Assembly: GCA_937907455.1 (NCBI GenBank)
Contig: CALESQ010000103.1
Location: 1 to 26,973, forward strand
DNA: 26,973 nucleotides
From: an uncultured Caldilineales bacterium
GTDB taxonomy: Bacteria; Chloroflexota; Anaerolineae; JAAEKA01
Direction of reading: 5' to 3'
Below, piece after piece: positions 7,086 to 14,999 of the stretch. The translations under genes were made by a program, and so were the position numbers. Each line of letters opens with the position of its first letter. The stretch's first letter is position 1. The notes beneath the pieces were generated by a model. It did not search any database. It was not told the DNA's origin and saw nothing but the letters and a program-made list of their open reading frames with translations.

Positions 7086-7952
7086 ATGCTGCCGAGGATT
7101 TTTGCCCCCATGTCTCTGCCTCATTATGTCAGCCACAATGGTCGCCTGCTGGCCGCGGCTCAGGCCGCAATTTCCATCTTTAATCCGGCGCTTTTCGGCG
7201 CATTCGGCGTTTACGAATCGATCCAGCAGCGCCGCGGGGTGGTGTTTCGCCTGCCCGATCATCTGGCGCGGCTGGCAGCTTCGGCAGAGGCTATCGGCTT
7301 GAGCCTGCCCGCAGCACTGCCAGAGATCAGCGCATGGACGCACGACGTGCTGGCGGCCAACAATTGCCGCGATGCCCTGATCCGTCTGCTGGCGCTGGGG
7401 CCTTCGGCCGGTTACCCTGCCGAGCTGTTCATCTGGCCAGAAACCCCGCGCACCCCGGCTCCAGAGATGGCCGCGCAGGGCGTAGGAGCAATCACCTTTA
7501 CCGGTGAACGTGCCCTGCCGCACGCCAAATCACTTAACACCCTGGTGAATCGCCTGGCGCTTGCGGCTGCGTTGGCTGCGGGAGAGCATGAAGGGCTGCT
7601 GGTGAATCGCGCTGGTTGCCTCACCGAGGGAGCATCCAGCAATTTGTTTGTGATTCAAGGCGGGGTGCTGTGTACTGCGCCAGATGATGAAGTGCTGGCC
7701 GGTGTAACGCAGATCGAAGTGTTGCGCCTGGCTGTTGATCTGGGGTTGCCGGTGGTGCAATGCGCCTTGCCGCTGGCCGAGCTGGCAAGCTGGGATGAGG
7801 CTTTTCTCACCAGCACCAGCCGCCATGTGCTGCCTCTGGTACGGGTAGATGGCCGCATCATCGGCGCTGGGCAGCCTGGGCCGATTACACAACGGCTGCA
7901 AGCCGCGTTTGAAGCCCTGTTTGAAGCTGCCCTGGGATCTGCGCTGAAATAA
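7086..7952 (+). CDS. Class IV PLP-dependent aminotransferase (BCAT / D-amino acid aminotransferase / PabC superfamily)
   Basis: A fold-type IV aminotransferase of 288 aa. The PLP lysine is K148 in LPHAKSLNTLVNRL. E181 lies in the diagnostic LTEGASSNLFVI segment that grips PLP, and TSTSRHVLPLVRVDG is the C-terminal signature. Members include branched-chain aminotransferase, D-alanine aminotransferase and 4-amino-4-deoxychorismate lyase; the motifs do not separate them. I do not call it pabC or ilvE. Two starts are possible, 7086 (used here) and 7110, which begins MSLPHYVSHNG, a typical N-terminus for the family, with GAGG at 7094-7097. It follows the esterase by 17 nt and converges on the BMP lipoprotein gene; no terminator was seen in 7953-8036. 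Confidence 0.88.
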   Translation: MLPRIFAPMSLPHYVSHNGRLLAAAQAAISIFNPALFGAFGVYESIQQRRGVVFRLPDHLARLAASAEAIGLSLPAALPEISAWTHDVLAANNCRDALIRLLALGPSAGYPAELFIWPETPRTPAPEMAAQGVGAITFTGERALPHAKSLNTLVNRLALAAALAAGEHEGLLVNRAGCLTEGASSNLFVIQGGVLCTAPDDEVLAGVTQIEVLRLAVDLGLPVVQCALPLAELASWDEAFLTSTSRHVLPLVRVDGRIIGAGQPGPITQRLQAAFEALFEAALGSALK

Positions 7953-8036
7953 AGCGGACTCACGCCGGTGCGGGAGCAAGCTTCATTGACGGGCGCTGCG
8001 CCATAGCCAGGCGATTAGTCACCCGGCATTTGCCGT

Positions 8037-9125
8037 TCACCGCTGCAACAGCGCCTCCACCTCAGGCGGTGCGGGGGGTGCATCACCGTGCCGCGGCGCT
8101 ATGCCGATGCCGCCATTGTGCGCGTCCATCATCAACTGCGCAGGCAACGACTTGCCCGCCAGCGTATCGCTCACCAGTTGATAGATGGCTTCGTCAGCGC
8201 GCTTGACCACACTTCCCAGCAAATAGGTGCTGCCGGACTGGGCATCCCCCGTAAACACCGTCAAAAAGGCGTCATCATCCAGGCCAATGGCCCAAACTGC
8301 CTGCTGTGCCGCGCCCAGCAATGCGCCATTGCCCGCCGCGCCGCCTGCACCCAGAATCACATCAGCGCCTTCGCCAATCTGGCGCAGAGCAGCGGCGCGG
8401 CCCAGGGCAGCGGCCTCATCCATGCCCAATGCCGTGTTGAGTACGGTACAGGCAGGACAGCTTTGCCTGACCCCGGTCGCATAGCCGCGATTGAGCGCCT
8501 CGGCACGGGCCGGCTCTGCAGCCGTTACCAACCCCACCACGCCGCTTTGGCTGGCTGCACCGGCCCATACCCCCGCGGCCAAACCAAGCTGCTCGTCGTT
8601 GAACAGCACCAAATGCACATTGGCCGCAGGTTGCGCCGCGGGTGCATCTACAATCACAAAGTGACTGGCAGGGTAGCCGGGGGCTAGTTCTGCCGCGGCG
8701 GCCGCGCCTTGTTCACCCACCGTCACGATGAGATCGAAGCCGGACTGCGCAAAGGTGGCGAGATTAAGCGCAATATCCTCGTCGCGCAAAGACTCGATCA
8801 ACGCCACCACCACAGGCGCCTCGGCGGCGCTGCGCTGCAACCCAGCATACACGCTTTGGCTCAGGCTGCCATCATCACTTTTAGCGCCATCGGTGACCAA
8901 TCCCACCGACAACACAGGCTGAAACGCGGGCTGCGGCGCGAGCGTGGCAATGCCCAGGGTCTGCAAGGCCACTGTGGCTGCGGGCGAGGGCGTTTCTGCA
9001 GCAGTGATGGGCGTAACCGCGGCCAATGTGGGAGCCGGTGTGAAGGCCAGCGGTGTTGTACGGCTGGTACAACCTGCGACCAGCAACCAAGCGAAAAGTG
9101 TTATCAAAAAAAGAATGGTTTTCAT
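8037..9125 (-). CDS. BMP-family lipoprotein, divergent substrate-binding protein
   Basis: A 362-aa lipoprotein. The signal peptide MKTILFLITLFAWLLVAGC has a lipobox with C19 as the lipidated residue. A Thr/Pro/Ala-rich tether follows (about 20-75), then a BMP/Med-type periplasmic-binding fold (about 80-345): VGLVTDGAKSDDGSLSQSVYAGLQR, FDLIVTVGEQ, SGVVGLVTA, GADVILGAGGAAGNGALLGA, NGGIGIAP. BMP proteins deliver nucleosides or related ligands to ABC importers. The start was moved to the MKT methionine because only this gives a signal peptide; there is no convincing ribosome site. It is much diverged from the tandem BMP protein at 15000-17063 and lies downstream of the same transporter block, so it may be an alternative receptor. 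Confidence 0.82.
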   Translation of the reverse strand: MKTILFLITLFAWLLVAGCTSRTTPLAFTPAPTLAAVTPITAAETPSPAATVALQTLGIATLAPQPAFQPVLSVGLVTDGAKSDDGSLSQSVYAGLQRSAAEAPVVVALIESLRDEDIALNLATFAQSGFDLIVTVGEQGAAAAAELAPGYPASHFVIVDAPAAQPAANVHLVLFNDEQLGLAAGVWAGAASQSGVVGLVTAAEPARAEALNRGYATGVRQSCPACTVLNTALGMDEAAALGRAAALRQIGEGADVILGAGGAAGNGALLGAAQQAVWAIGLDDDAFLTVFTGDAQSGSTYLLGSVVKRADEAIYQLVSDTLAGKSLPAQLMMDAHNGGIGIAPRHGDAPPAPPEVEALLQR

Positions 9126-9186
9126 GGGGACAACTGGTATCGCTCTACGTCGGTGTTGCAACAAAGCCACCGGCGCGGGAACGGCC

Positions 9187-10344
9187 TCAGGCAGGCAGCG
9201 GATAGCGGCCGAACGCTTCCACCGCGTCTACCATAGCCAGCACATTGGCCGCGGGCACATCGTTCATAATGGTATGTACCGAAGCCACCATGTAGCCGCC
9301 GCCCGTACCCAGCAACTCTATCACGCGGCGCACTTCCCGGCGCACCTCCTCAGGTGAGCCGAAGGGTAGAATACGATGCGTGTCAATGCCGCCGCAAAAG
9401 CTGATCTGCCCGCCATAGCGTTGCTTGAGCTGAGCCAAATCGGCCATGCGTCCGGCAGATGTCTGGATGGGGTTGAGGATATCTACGCCGATCTCCGCGA
9501 AGTCGGGAACGAGGTCAAAGACATCGCCGTCGGTGTGGAAGAAAATCTTGGCATTGGTACGTTGGCGAATGGTGGCAATCAGCTCGGCGTGCAGCGGTTT
9601 GAGCATGCGCCGGTACATGCGCGGAGAAATCAGCAGGCCGCTTTGCATCCCCAGGTCGTCGCCGATCTTAATGATGTCAATCAAATCGCCGCATTGGTCC
9701 AAAAAATGGCCCATCAGCGTTTGGCACAGGCCGGTGATTTTAGCGAGCAACGCCTGAGCAAAGTCCGGATACATGGCCATGTTCATCAGAAATTTGTCCA
9801 TGCCCTGCATAGCATGGGCGCGTTCAAAGGGAAAAAGCAGCCAGGGCGTAGCCATGATGGCATACTCGCCGGCCGCGGCCAACTGCTGCGCCTGGGCGCG
9901 CACGTGCGCCACGCGTGTGGGGTCATTCATATCAGGCCAGGGATAGGCTTCGATCTGCTCGATGGCGCTGGCTTCGCTCAGAGGGTGCACGCCGGGGAAC
10001 CAGGAACCGTCATCAATGCGGCGCTGACCGCTGCCCCACGAATCAATGCAAGGCGAATCTGGCTGGCGCGCCGCATTGCGGGCACGTACCGCGGCCGGCT
10101 CCAGATCAAGCACACCGCGCACATCACTGTGCAAACGCTGCATGGTGGCTTCGTCTGGGTCGGCTGTTCCCAGCTCAGGCCACTGATAGAGATAGCGGTC
10201 GGGAGCCTCGATACCTGCCAGTTGCTTGATCTCGCGGTAGGGCTTCATTTTGATGCCGGTAGCATTGCTAATCCCCATGCAAATCGGCACGCGGTCGGGT
10301 TCTTCGTGGTTGAGTGCAGTAAGCACCCGTTCTTTAGCGTTCAT
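9187..10344 (-). CDS. Uroporphyrinogen decarboxylase (URO-D) family protein, probably not HemE
   Basis: A 385-aa TIM-barrel protein with the opening NAKERVLTALNHEEPDRVPI typical of URO-D-like methyltransferase/catabolic relatives rather than HemE. Other landmarks: DIIKIGDDLGMQSGLLISPRMYRR (about 222-246), FFHTDGDVFDLVPDFAEIGVDILNPIQ (268-293) and FCGGIDTHRILPFG. The family includes cobalamin/CoM methyltransferases such as MtaA; relatives with this architecture are often encoded near ABC transporters and act on unknown methylated or catabolic substrates. The usual MtaA H-x-C zinc pair is not obvious (HTDG here), so the chemistry is open. The gene sits between the BMP importer and a second BMP lipoprotein, with a strong terminator only 20 nt before its ATG. 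Confidence 0.8.
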   Translation of the reverse strand: MNAKERVLTALNHEEPDRVPICMGISNATGIKMKPYREIKQLAGIEAPDRYLYQWPELGTADPDEATMQRLHSDVRGVLDLEPAAVRARNAARQPDSPCIDSWGSGQRRIDDGSWFPGVHPLSEASAIEQIEAYPWPDMNDPTRVAHVRAQAQQLAAAGEYAIMATPWLLFPFERAHAMQGMDKFLMNMAMYPDFAQALLAKITGLCQTLMGHFLDQCGDLIDIIKIGDDLGMQSGLLISPRMYRRMLKPLHAELIATIRQRTNAKIFFHTDGDVFDLVPDFAEIGVDILNPIQTSAGRMADLAQLKQRYGGQISFCGGIDTHRILPFGSPEEVRREVRRVIELLGTGGGYMVASVHTIMNDVPAANVLAMVDAVEAFGRYPLPA

Positions 10345-10354
10345 AAGTGAGTTT

Positions 10355-10374
10355 GTTCTTTTTCAAAAAAGAAC
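10355..10374. promoter_or_regulatory. Inverted repeat overlapping the terminator 3' arm
   Basis: Nine-base arms GTTCTTTTT and AAAAAGAAC are perfectly complementary around 2 bases; a real RNA hairpin would open the inner pairs. It uses the last four bases of the terminator stem and its whole T-tract, so the two RNA structures exclude each other. It lies in the minus-strand leader of the URO-D gene. Confidence 0.45.
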
Positions 10375-10401
10375 TCCAGCCGTGGCAAGAGGCTGGAGTT
10401 C
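10365..10401 (-). terminator. Intrinsic terminator after the BMP importer operon
   Basis: On the minus strand an 11-bp stem (10401-10391 with 10381-10371; GAACTCCAGCC / GGCTGGAGTTC) is followed at once by six T (10370-10365). It ends the importer transcript, or limits read-through into the URO-D gene, whose ATG is only 20 nt further on. Confidence 0.85.
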
Positions 10402-10479
10402 AGAGAAAGCTGTTGCTGCGTCACCGGTTGCACAGCCGGCTGAAGCCTCAAATCCGACAGAACGCAGGGAGTGCGTCTG

Positions 10480-11772
10480 CTATCCTTTGACGTAGGGTTT
10501 GCCGTCGGCAGCCGGGGCCACCGTGCGGCCCACCACGCCGGCCAACACCACCATAGTCACCAGATAAGGTAAAATCAGCAGCCATTCCGAGGGAATAGGT
10601 ACTTGGCTTTTACCCAGCACCTGCAAGCGGGCTTGCAAGGCATCGGAGAAACCGAAGATCAGCGACGCGCCGTAAGAGCCGATGGGCGACCAACGACCGA
10701 AGATCATCGCGGCCAGACCAATAAAGCCTTTGCCCGCGGTGATGGCCTCATCGAAGCGCCCGACCGAGCCGATGGTGAAGTAAGCGCCGCCCACACCGGC
10801 AATCATGCCACCAATGATGACATTGATGTAGCGGACCTTGAAGACATTGACGCCCAGCGTATCGGCAGCCTTGGGATGCTCACCCACAGCGCGGGTGCGC
10901 AAGCCCCAGCGTGTGTAGAAGAGCATGAAGTGAATGGCGATGATGATGATGAAAAGGATATAGACAATGGGGGTCTGGTTAAAGAAGGTCGGCCCGATGA
11001 TGGGGATCTGCGACAGGCCGGGAATGGCAACCTTCGAGAACACGCCGCCGGAGTTCAGTGCCGGATTTGGCTGCAAAAAGCGCTGGCTGATGAAGCTGGT
11101 AATACCCAACGCAAAGATATTGATGGCCGTACCGGCAATGATTTGGTCTACGCGGAAGTGAATAGCCATAATTGCCAGGAACACGCCCAGAATACCGCTG
11201 GCGATCATGGCAGCCACCAGGCCCATCCACAGGCTGCCGGTGATGCTGGCAAAGATCACAGCCATCATAGCGCCGGTGAGCATCATGCCTTCAATGGCGA
11301 TGTTCACCACCCCAGAGCGCTCGCACATCACCCCGCTCATAGCGCCAAAGGCAATGGGAGTTGCTGCCGACACGGTGAAGATGAAAATGCCCAGCAGGTT
11401 GATGGATTTGCCGCGCACGGCCCAAACCAGAAAGGCGAAGACAAAGAGCAGTGACACCAGGCCCAACACCGGCACCACGCGTTTGAACCCGCGCGCCACC
11501 TGATAAAGGCCCAGCGCTGTGGTCACCACCGCCAAAAACAGCAGGGTGGAGCGTGTGGGCAATACCCAGTTGGACAGCTTGATCACCTTTTCTTTGGTGG
11601 TGGGGTTCAGCACGAAGGTGCTGATCATATCAGCGGCTGAATTGCGCACGAAGAACAAATAGATCGCCAGCGCCATCAGCAAAAAGAAAATCCCGTAGCC
11701 GATTATCTTGCGACGCTCACGACGCGCAGCATACGAGCCGGCAGCGGTAGAAGACAGTGTGGTTGCAGTCAT
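10480..11772 (-). CDS. ABC transporter permease, BMP/nucleoside-type (second permease)
   Basis: A 430-aa integral membrane protein of the branched-chain/ribose-type permease family (BPD_transp_2), matching the NupQ/YufQ position of B. subtilis-type guanosine importers. A basic cytosolic N-terminus (RRERRK) precedes about ten hydrophobic segments. Diagnostic stretches are CERSGVVNIAIEGMMLTGAM, the family's N-IEG motif, and GLRTRAVGEHPKAADTLGVNVFKVRY, the cytoplasmic loop that contacts the ATPase. It is longer than the usual 310-330 aa because of about 100 extra N-terminal residues with additional hydrophobic segments. GAGG lies about 10 nt before the ATG. It is last of the ATPase-permease-permease series, after a 135-nt gap. 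Confidence 0.92.
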   Translation of the reverse strand: MTATTLSSTAAGSYAARRERRKIIGYGIFFLLMALAIYLFFVRNSAADMISTFVLNPTTKEKVIKLSNWVLPTRSTLLFLAVVTTALGLYQVARGFKRVVPVLGLVSLLFVFAFLVWAVRGKSINLLGIFIFTVSAATPIAFGAMSGVMCERSGVVNIAIEGMMLTGAMMAVIFASITGSLWMGLVAAMIASGILGVFLAIMAIHFRVDQIIAGTAINIFALGITSFISQRFLQPNPALNSGGVFSKVAIPGLSQIPIIGPTFFNQTPIVYILFIIIIAIHFMLFYTRWGLRTRAVGEHPKAADTLGVNVFKVRYINVIIGGMIAGVGGAYFTIGSVGRFDEAITAGKGFIGLAAMIFGRWSPIGSYGASLIFGFSDALQARLQVLGKSQVPIPSEWLLILPYLVTMVVLAGVVGRTVAPAADGKPYVKG

Positions 11773-11823
11773 AACGGGTTACCTCAGAAGAAGGGGGCAG
11801 GAAAGGAAGTAATCTGGTAGATT

Positions 11824-11849
11824 AGTAGAGTGGCAAAGCAGTAGAGTGG
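11824..11849. repeat. Direct repeat AGTAGAGTGG between the two permease genes
   Basis: AGTAGAGTGG occurs at 11824-11833 and again at 11840-11849, with a further partial copy (GGTAGATTAG) just before. It is an intergenic simple repeat similar in style to the GGTAGACATGGTAGAGG run near 17207-17223. No promoter or terminator was recognised in the 11773-11907 gap. Confidence 0.4.
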
Positions 11850-11907
11850 TAGGTACGACACAAGCAAACCGGTAAACTACTTCATCTCACTACACACTGT
11901 ATACCGA

Positions 11908-13176
11908 TTACGATCCCCATCCCTTGGTGAAGACCGGGCCTTCAGAGATGGAGCCTTTGCGCAGGCGATAGAGGGTACGAATGATCTCTGGTGCGGCGAT
12001 GAAAACAATGACCAACGCGATAACGATGGTGATTATGTCTACGGGGATCTGTGCCACCGACTGCATGCGCGTAGCCCCGTTCTTCAGCGTGCCAAACAGC
12101 AGAGCGGCCATCAAAACGCCCACGGGATGGTTCTTGCCCAGCAAGGCCAGCGCGATGGCATCAAAGCCCATGCCGGAAGAAAAGCCTACGCCGACCCAAC
12201 GATCCACCGCCAGGGTTTGCACAGTGCCGGCCAGACCGGCCAGCGAACCGCTGATACCCATGATGATAATCCACAGACGCTTGACGTTAACGCCGCTATA
12301 CTTGGCCGCCTTGGGATTCGCACCTACCATACGGATCTGAAAGCCCAACGTTGACTTGTACAGCAGCCACCATACCAACCAAACCACAAACAAAGCCAGG
12401 AAAAAGCCCAGATGGAAGCGATTGCCCGGAGTTGTGAAGAGCCGCGGGATCCAGGCCGACTCCAGCACCGGCGGCGTTACCGGCACATCAGGCCGGGCCA
12501 TGGGGCCGCCCACCTTCAACAGCCAGGTACTCAGGCTGATAGCAATCCAGTTCATCATAATGGTGTTGATGACTTCGTGCGCGCCGGTGTAGGCTTTCAG
12601 CGCTCCCACAATCATCGCCCACAGCGCCGAACCGGCCAAGCCAGCCAGCAGCGCCAACGGCAAGTGAATGGCCCAGGGCAAACCGGTGACTTTGAAACCC
12701 ACATACACCGAACAGAGCGCGCCCACCAACATTTGTCCTTCGCCACCGATGTTGAAAAGGCCGCCCTGAAAGGCAAAGGCTACGGCCAAACCGGCGAAGA
12801 TATAGGGAACCGACTGGGTAAGGCTTTCGGCCAGTGGCACCATAGCCACTGCCAAATCCTGCGTGCCGCCGCCGCGCAGCGCAACGCCAATGCCTTTGAC
12901 AATGCCGCCCGGATTTAGCGCCCCTTCCAGCATGGCGCCATAGGCAGTGCTGACCGATTTCCAGGTCAGCTTCAGAGCAGCACCGGGGTTATCAAAGAAA
13001 TGCAGCCAGGCGTTGACAACCGTCTTCTCGGTCACCAGGATGAGAATAGCGCCAATGATCAGCGCCGTAATGACAGCCAGCAACGGGATCAGGATAGCGT
13101 TCATTACTCCGCCTTGCTTTTTGGCAGGGTGCGCTTCCTTAGCCGTGCTGGACTGCGTTGCAGCCTTTTTGGACAT
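11908..13176 (-). CDS. ABC transporter permease, BMP/nucleoside-type (first permease)
   Basis: A 422-aa BPD_transp_2 permease, the NupP/YufP-like partner. After a Lys/Ala-rich cytosolic start (MSKKAATQSS, about 30 residues) come a first TM (AILIPLLAVITALIIGAILILV) and about nine more hydrophobic segments. FNIGGEGQMLVGAL carries the family N-IGGEGQ motif, and FQIRMVGANPKAAKYSGVNVKRL is the ATPase-coupling loop. AAGGAGAG just upstream sets the start at 13176; an open frame to 13239 has no ribosome site and would run into the ATPase gene. It begins 19 nt after the ATPase stop and pairs with the 10480-11772 permease to make the membrane channel. Confidence 0.93.
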   Translation of the reverse strand: MSKKAATQSSTAKEAHPAKKQGGVMNAILIPLLAVITALIIGAILILVTEKTVVNAWLHFFDNPGAALKLTWKSVSTAYGAMLEGALNPGGIVKGIGVALRGGGTQDLAVAMVPLAESLTQSVPYIFAGLAVAFAFQGGLFNIGGEGQMLVGALCSVYVGFKVTGLPWAIHLPLALLAGLAGSALWAMIVGALKAYTGAHEVINTIMMNWIAISLSTWLLKVGGPMARPDVPVTPPVLESAWIPRLFTTPGNRFHLGFFLALFVVWLVWWLLYKSTLGFQIRMVGANPKAAKYSGVNVKRLWIIIMGISGSLAGLAGTVQTLAVDRWVGVGFSSGMGFDAIALALLGKNHPVGVLMAALLFGTLKNGATRMQSVAQIPVDIITIVIALVIVFIAAPEIIRTLYRLRKGSISEGPVFTKGWGS

Positions 13177-13195
13177 AGCAATCTCTCCTTGTGAC

Positions 13196-14761
13196 CTAGG
13201 TAATAATTTCCTGCTGTTGTACAGCAGAGCGAGGCGCATTGGCCAGGGCTTCTTCCAGGGTGTTACCAGCCATCATCAAGCCTACCTGTTCTTTTGAGAC
13301 CGTTTTGGCATCCACAATCGCCGTAAACTTGCCCTTGAACATCACCGCAATGCGGTCGGCCAGGCCCATGATCTCATCCAGCTCGGCAGAAACCAACAAC
13401 ACCGCCACGCCATCATCGCGCTTCTCCACCAATTGCTTGTGAATGAACTCGATTGAGCCTACATCCAGGCCGCGGGTTGGTTGATTGGCGATCAGCAGCT
13501 TCAGCGGGCGGTTAAGCTCGCGGGCGATAATCACCTTTTGCTGGTTGCCGCCGGACAGGTTGGAAACCGGCACCTCTGCGCCAGGGGTACGAATGTCGAA
13601 CTTCTCAATCAATGCACCGGCCTGACCCTCGATCGCCTTCTGGTTGACTACCAGGCCCTTGGCATACGGCTGACGGTAGTATGAATTGATGATCAAATTG
13701 TCGTAGATCGGGAATGAGAGTACCAGGCCATCTTCCTGACGATCTTCGGGGATATGACCAACTCCGCATTCAGTCACCCGGCGCGGGCTGGCGTTGGTGA
13801 CATCCTGCCCGGCGAGTTTAACACTGCCCTGCTGCACGGTACGCAGCCCGGTGATGGCCTCGATCAGCTCGGTTTGGCCGTTACCCTGAACGCCGGCAAT
13901 GCCCATAATTTCACCGGCACGCACTTCCAGATCGGCACCATTGACCGCGATCTGCAAGCGATTGTCCAGCACCTTCAGGTTGTTGACTTGAACTATGGCG
14001 TCGCCCACCGTGGCAGCATGTTTGCTGACTGTCAGCGCCACCTGGCGGCCTACCATCATTTCGGCCAACGTGGCCTGGCTGGCACCGGCGGTTTTCGTTT
14101 CACCGATCACGCGGCCGCGGCGGATCACCGTGACGCGGTCAGCCAGCTCCAGCACTTCACGCAGTTTGTGGCTGATGAAGATAATGCTGACGCCCTGCTT
14201 GCGTAGCGACCGCAAAATCTCAAATAGGTCGTCCGCTTCCTGCGGGGTGAGTACAGCCGTAGGCTCGTCCAGAATCAGAATGTTGGCCTTACGATAAAGA
14301 ACCTTGATAATTTCCACACGCTGGCGCACACCCACCGAAAGGTTTTCGACCCTGGCATCAGGATCCACCTCCAGGCCATGCCTGCGTGAAAGCTCGCGAA
14401 TGCGTTCGGCAACCAACTTGCGGTCGAGTATGGCGCCTTTGGTAGGCTCTTCACCCAGCATAACGTTTTCGGTGACAGTAAGTACCGGAACCAGCATGAA
14501 GTGCTGATGCACCATGCCAATGCCCTGACGGATGGCATCCGTGGGGCCGCTGATCTGGGTGCGTTGGCCGCGAATATGGATCTCCCCTTCATCAGGGTTA
14601 TACAGGCCATACAAAATATTCATCAAGGTGCTTTTACCAGCACCGTTCTCGCCCAGAAGAGCGTGAATCTCTCCCTCCTCCAGGGTAAGGTTGATGTGAT
14701 CGTTTGCCAGTACACCGGGGAACTGTTTGGTGATGTTGCGCAGATCAAGCACTGGGGTCAT
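13196..14761 (-). CDS. ABC transporter ATPase with two nucleotide-binding domains, BMP/nucleoside-type
   Basis: A 521-aa double-NBD ATPase, NupO/YufO-like, which powers the importer from the cytosolic face. NBD1 has Walker A GENGAGKST (37-45), signature LSVGVRQR (141-148), Walker B ILILDEP (161-167) and the switch His in ISHK. NBD2 is degenerate at the P-loop (GVQGNGQTE, 290-298, no Lys) and Walker B (LLIANQPTRGLD, 422-433, Gln in place of catalytic Glu) but keeps LSGGNQQ (402-408). This asymmetry is normal for sugar/nucleoside importers of the RbsA-like group. The ATG at 14761 has GGGAG 6 nt upstream; a TTG two codons earlier is less likely. Confidence 0.95.
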   Translation of the reverse strand: MTPVLDLRNITKQFPGVLANDHINLTLEEGEIHALLGENGAGKSTLMNILYGLYNPDEGEIHIRGQRTQISGPTDAIRQGIGMVHQHFMLVPVLTVTENVMLGEEPTKGAILDRKLVAERIRELSRRHGLEVDPDARVENLSVGVRQRVEIIKVLYRKANILILDEPTAVLTPQEADDLFEILRSLRKQGVSIIFISHKLREVLELADRVTVIRRGRVIGETKTAGASQATLAEMMVGRQVALTVSKHAATVGDAIVQVNNLKVLDNRLQIAVNGADLEVRAGEIMGIAGVQGNGQTELIEAITGLRTVQQGSVKLAGQDVTNASPRRVTECGVGHIPEDRQEDGLVLSFPIYDNLIINSYYRQPYAKGLVVNQKAIEGQAGALIEKFDIRTPGAEVPVSNLSGGNQQKVIIARELNRPLKLLIANQPTRGLDVGSIEFIHKQLVEKRDDGVAVLLVSAELDEIMGLADRIAVMFKGKFTAIVDAKTVSKEQVGLMMAGNTLEEALANAPRSAVQQQEIIT

Positions 14762-14782
14762 GAGCAACTCCCGTCATAGCAA

Positions 14783-14840
14783 GATAAAAGAAAACTGCCC
14801 GACTGTGCCGGTGAAGCGGGGAATAAAACGCTGGGCAGCT
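14783..14840 (-). terminator. Possible partial terminator between the BMP lipoprotein and ATPase genes
   Basis: On the minus strand CTGCCC (14838-14833) pairs with GGGCAG (14800-14795), extended by a G-U and an A-U pair, followed by TTTTCTTTTATC. The loop is large (about 32 nt), so it is weak. It would let part of the transcription pass into the transporter genes. Confidence 0.4.
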
Positions 14841-14907
14841 TTTGTGAGGGGGGGGGAAATTTGCGTGGCAGGCCGGGCGGCAGCGTTGCACGTCAGGCGG
14901 GGGAAGT

Positions 14908-14953
14908 CGCGGTGTGACGAAACCGCCTTGGTGGCGTATTCCGTCACACCGCG
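14908..14953. promoter_or_regulatory. 12-bp inverted repeat, large intercistronic hairpin
   Basis: CGCGGTGTGACG (14908-14919) is exactly complementary to CGTCACACCGCG (14942-14953), and inside the loop CGCC/GGCG can pair again. It lies between the binding-protein and ATPase genes. Such structures commonly protect the upstream binding-protein message from 3' decay; that role is inferred. Confidence 0.5.
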
Positions 14954-14960
14954 CAAGCAA

Positions 14961-14991
14961 AGTCGTCCGAAAGCACAGCTTTCGGACGACT
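14961..14991 (-). terminator. 14-bp perfect hairpin just after the tandem BMP gene
   Basis: AGTCGTCCGAAAGC (14961-14974) and GCTTTCGGACGACT (14978-14991) form a perfect 14-bp stem with a 3-nt loop, starting 8 nt after the stop codon on the minus strand. The following sequence (TTTGCTTGC) is only weakly T-rich, so it is an attenuating terminator or a 3'-end stabiliser. Confidence 0.6.
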
Positions 14992-14999
14992 CAGGATTG

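Noticed and set aside
9376..10350. Long plus-strand open frame opposite the URO-D gene
   Set aside because: Same reason: the complementary strand encodes a clear protein family, and this frame matches nothing I recognise.
10603..11454. Plus-strand open frame opposite the second permease gene
   Set aside because: It is highly charged, His/Asp-rich shadow translation of a hydrophobic membrane protein.
14848..14856. Run of nine G as a possible frameshift or phase-variation tract
   Set aside because: It lies in a non-coding gap and interrupts no gene.
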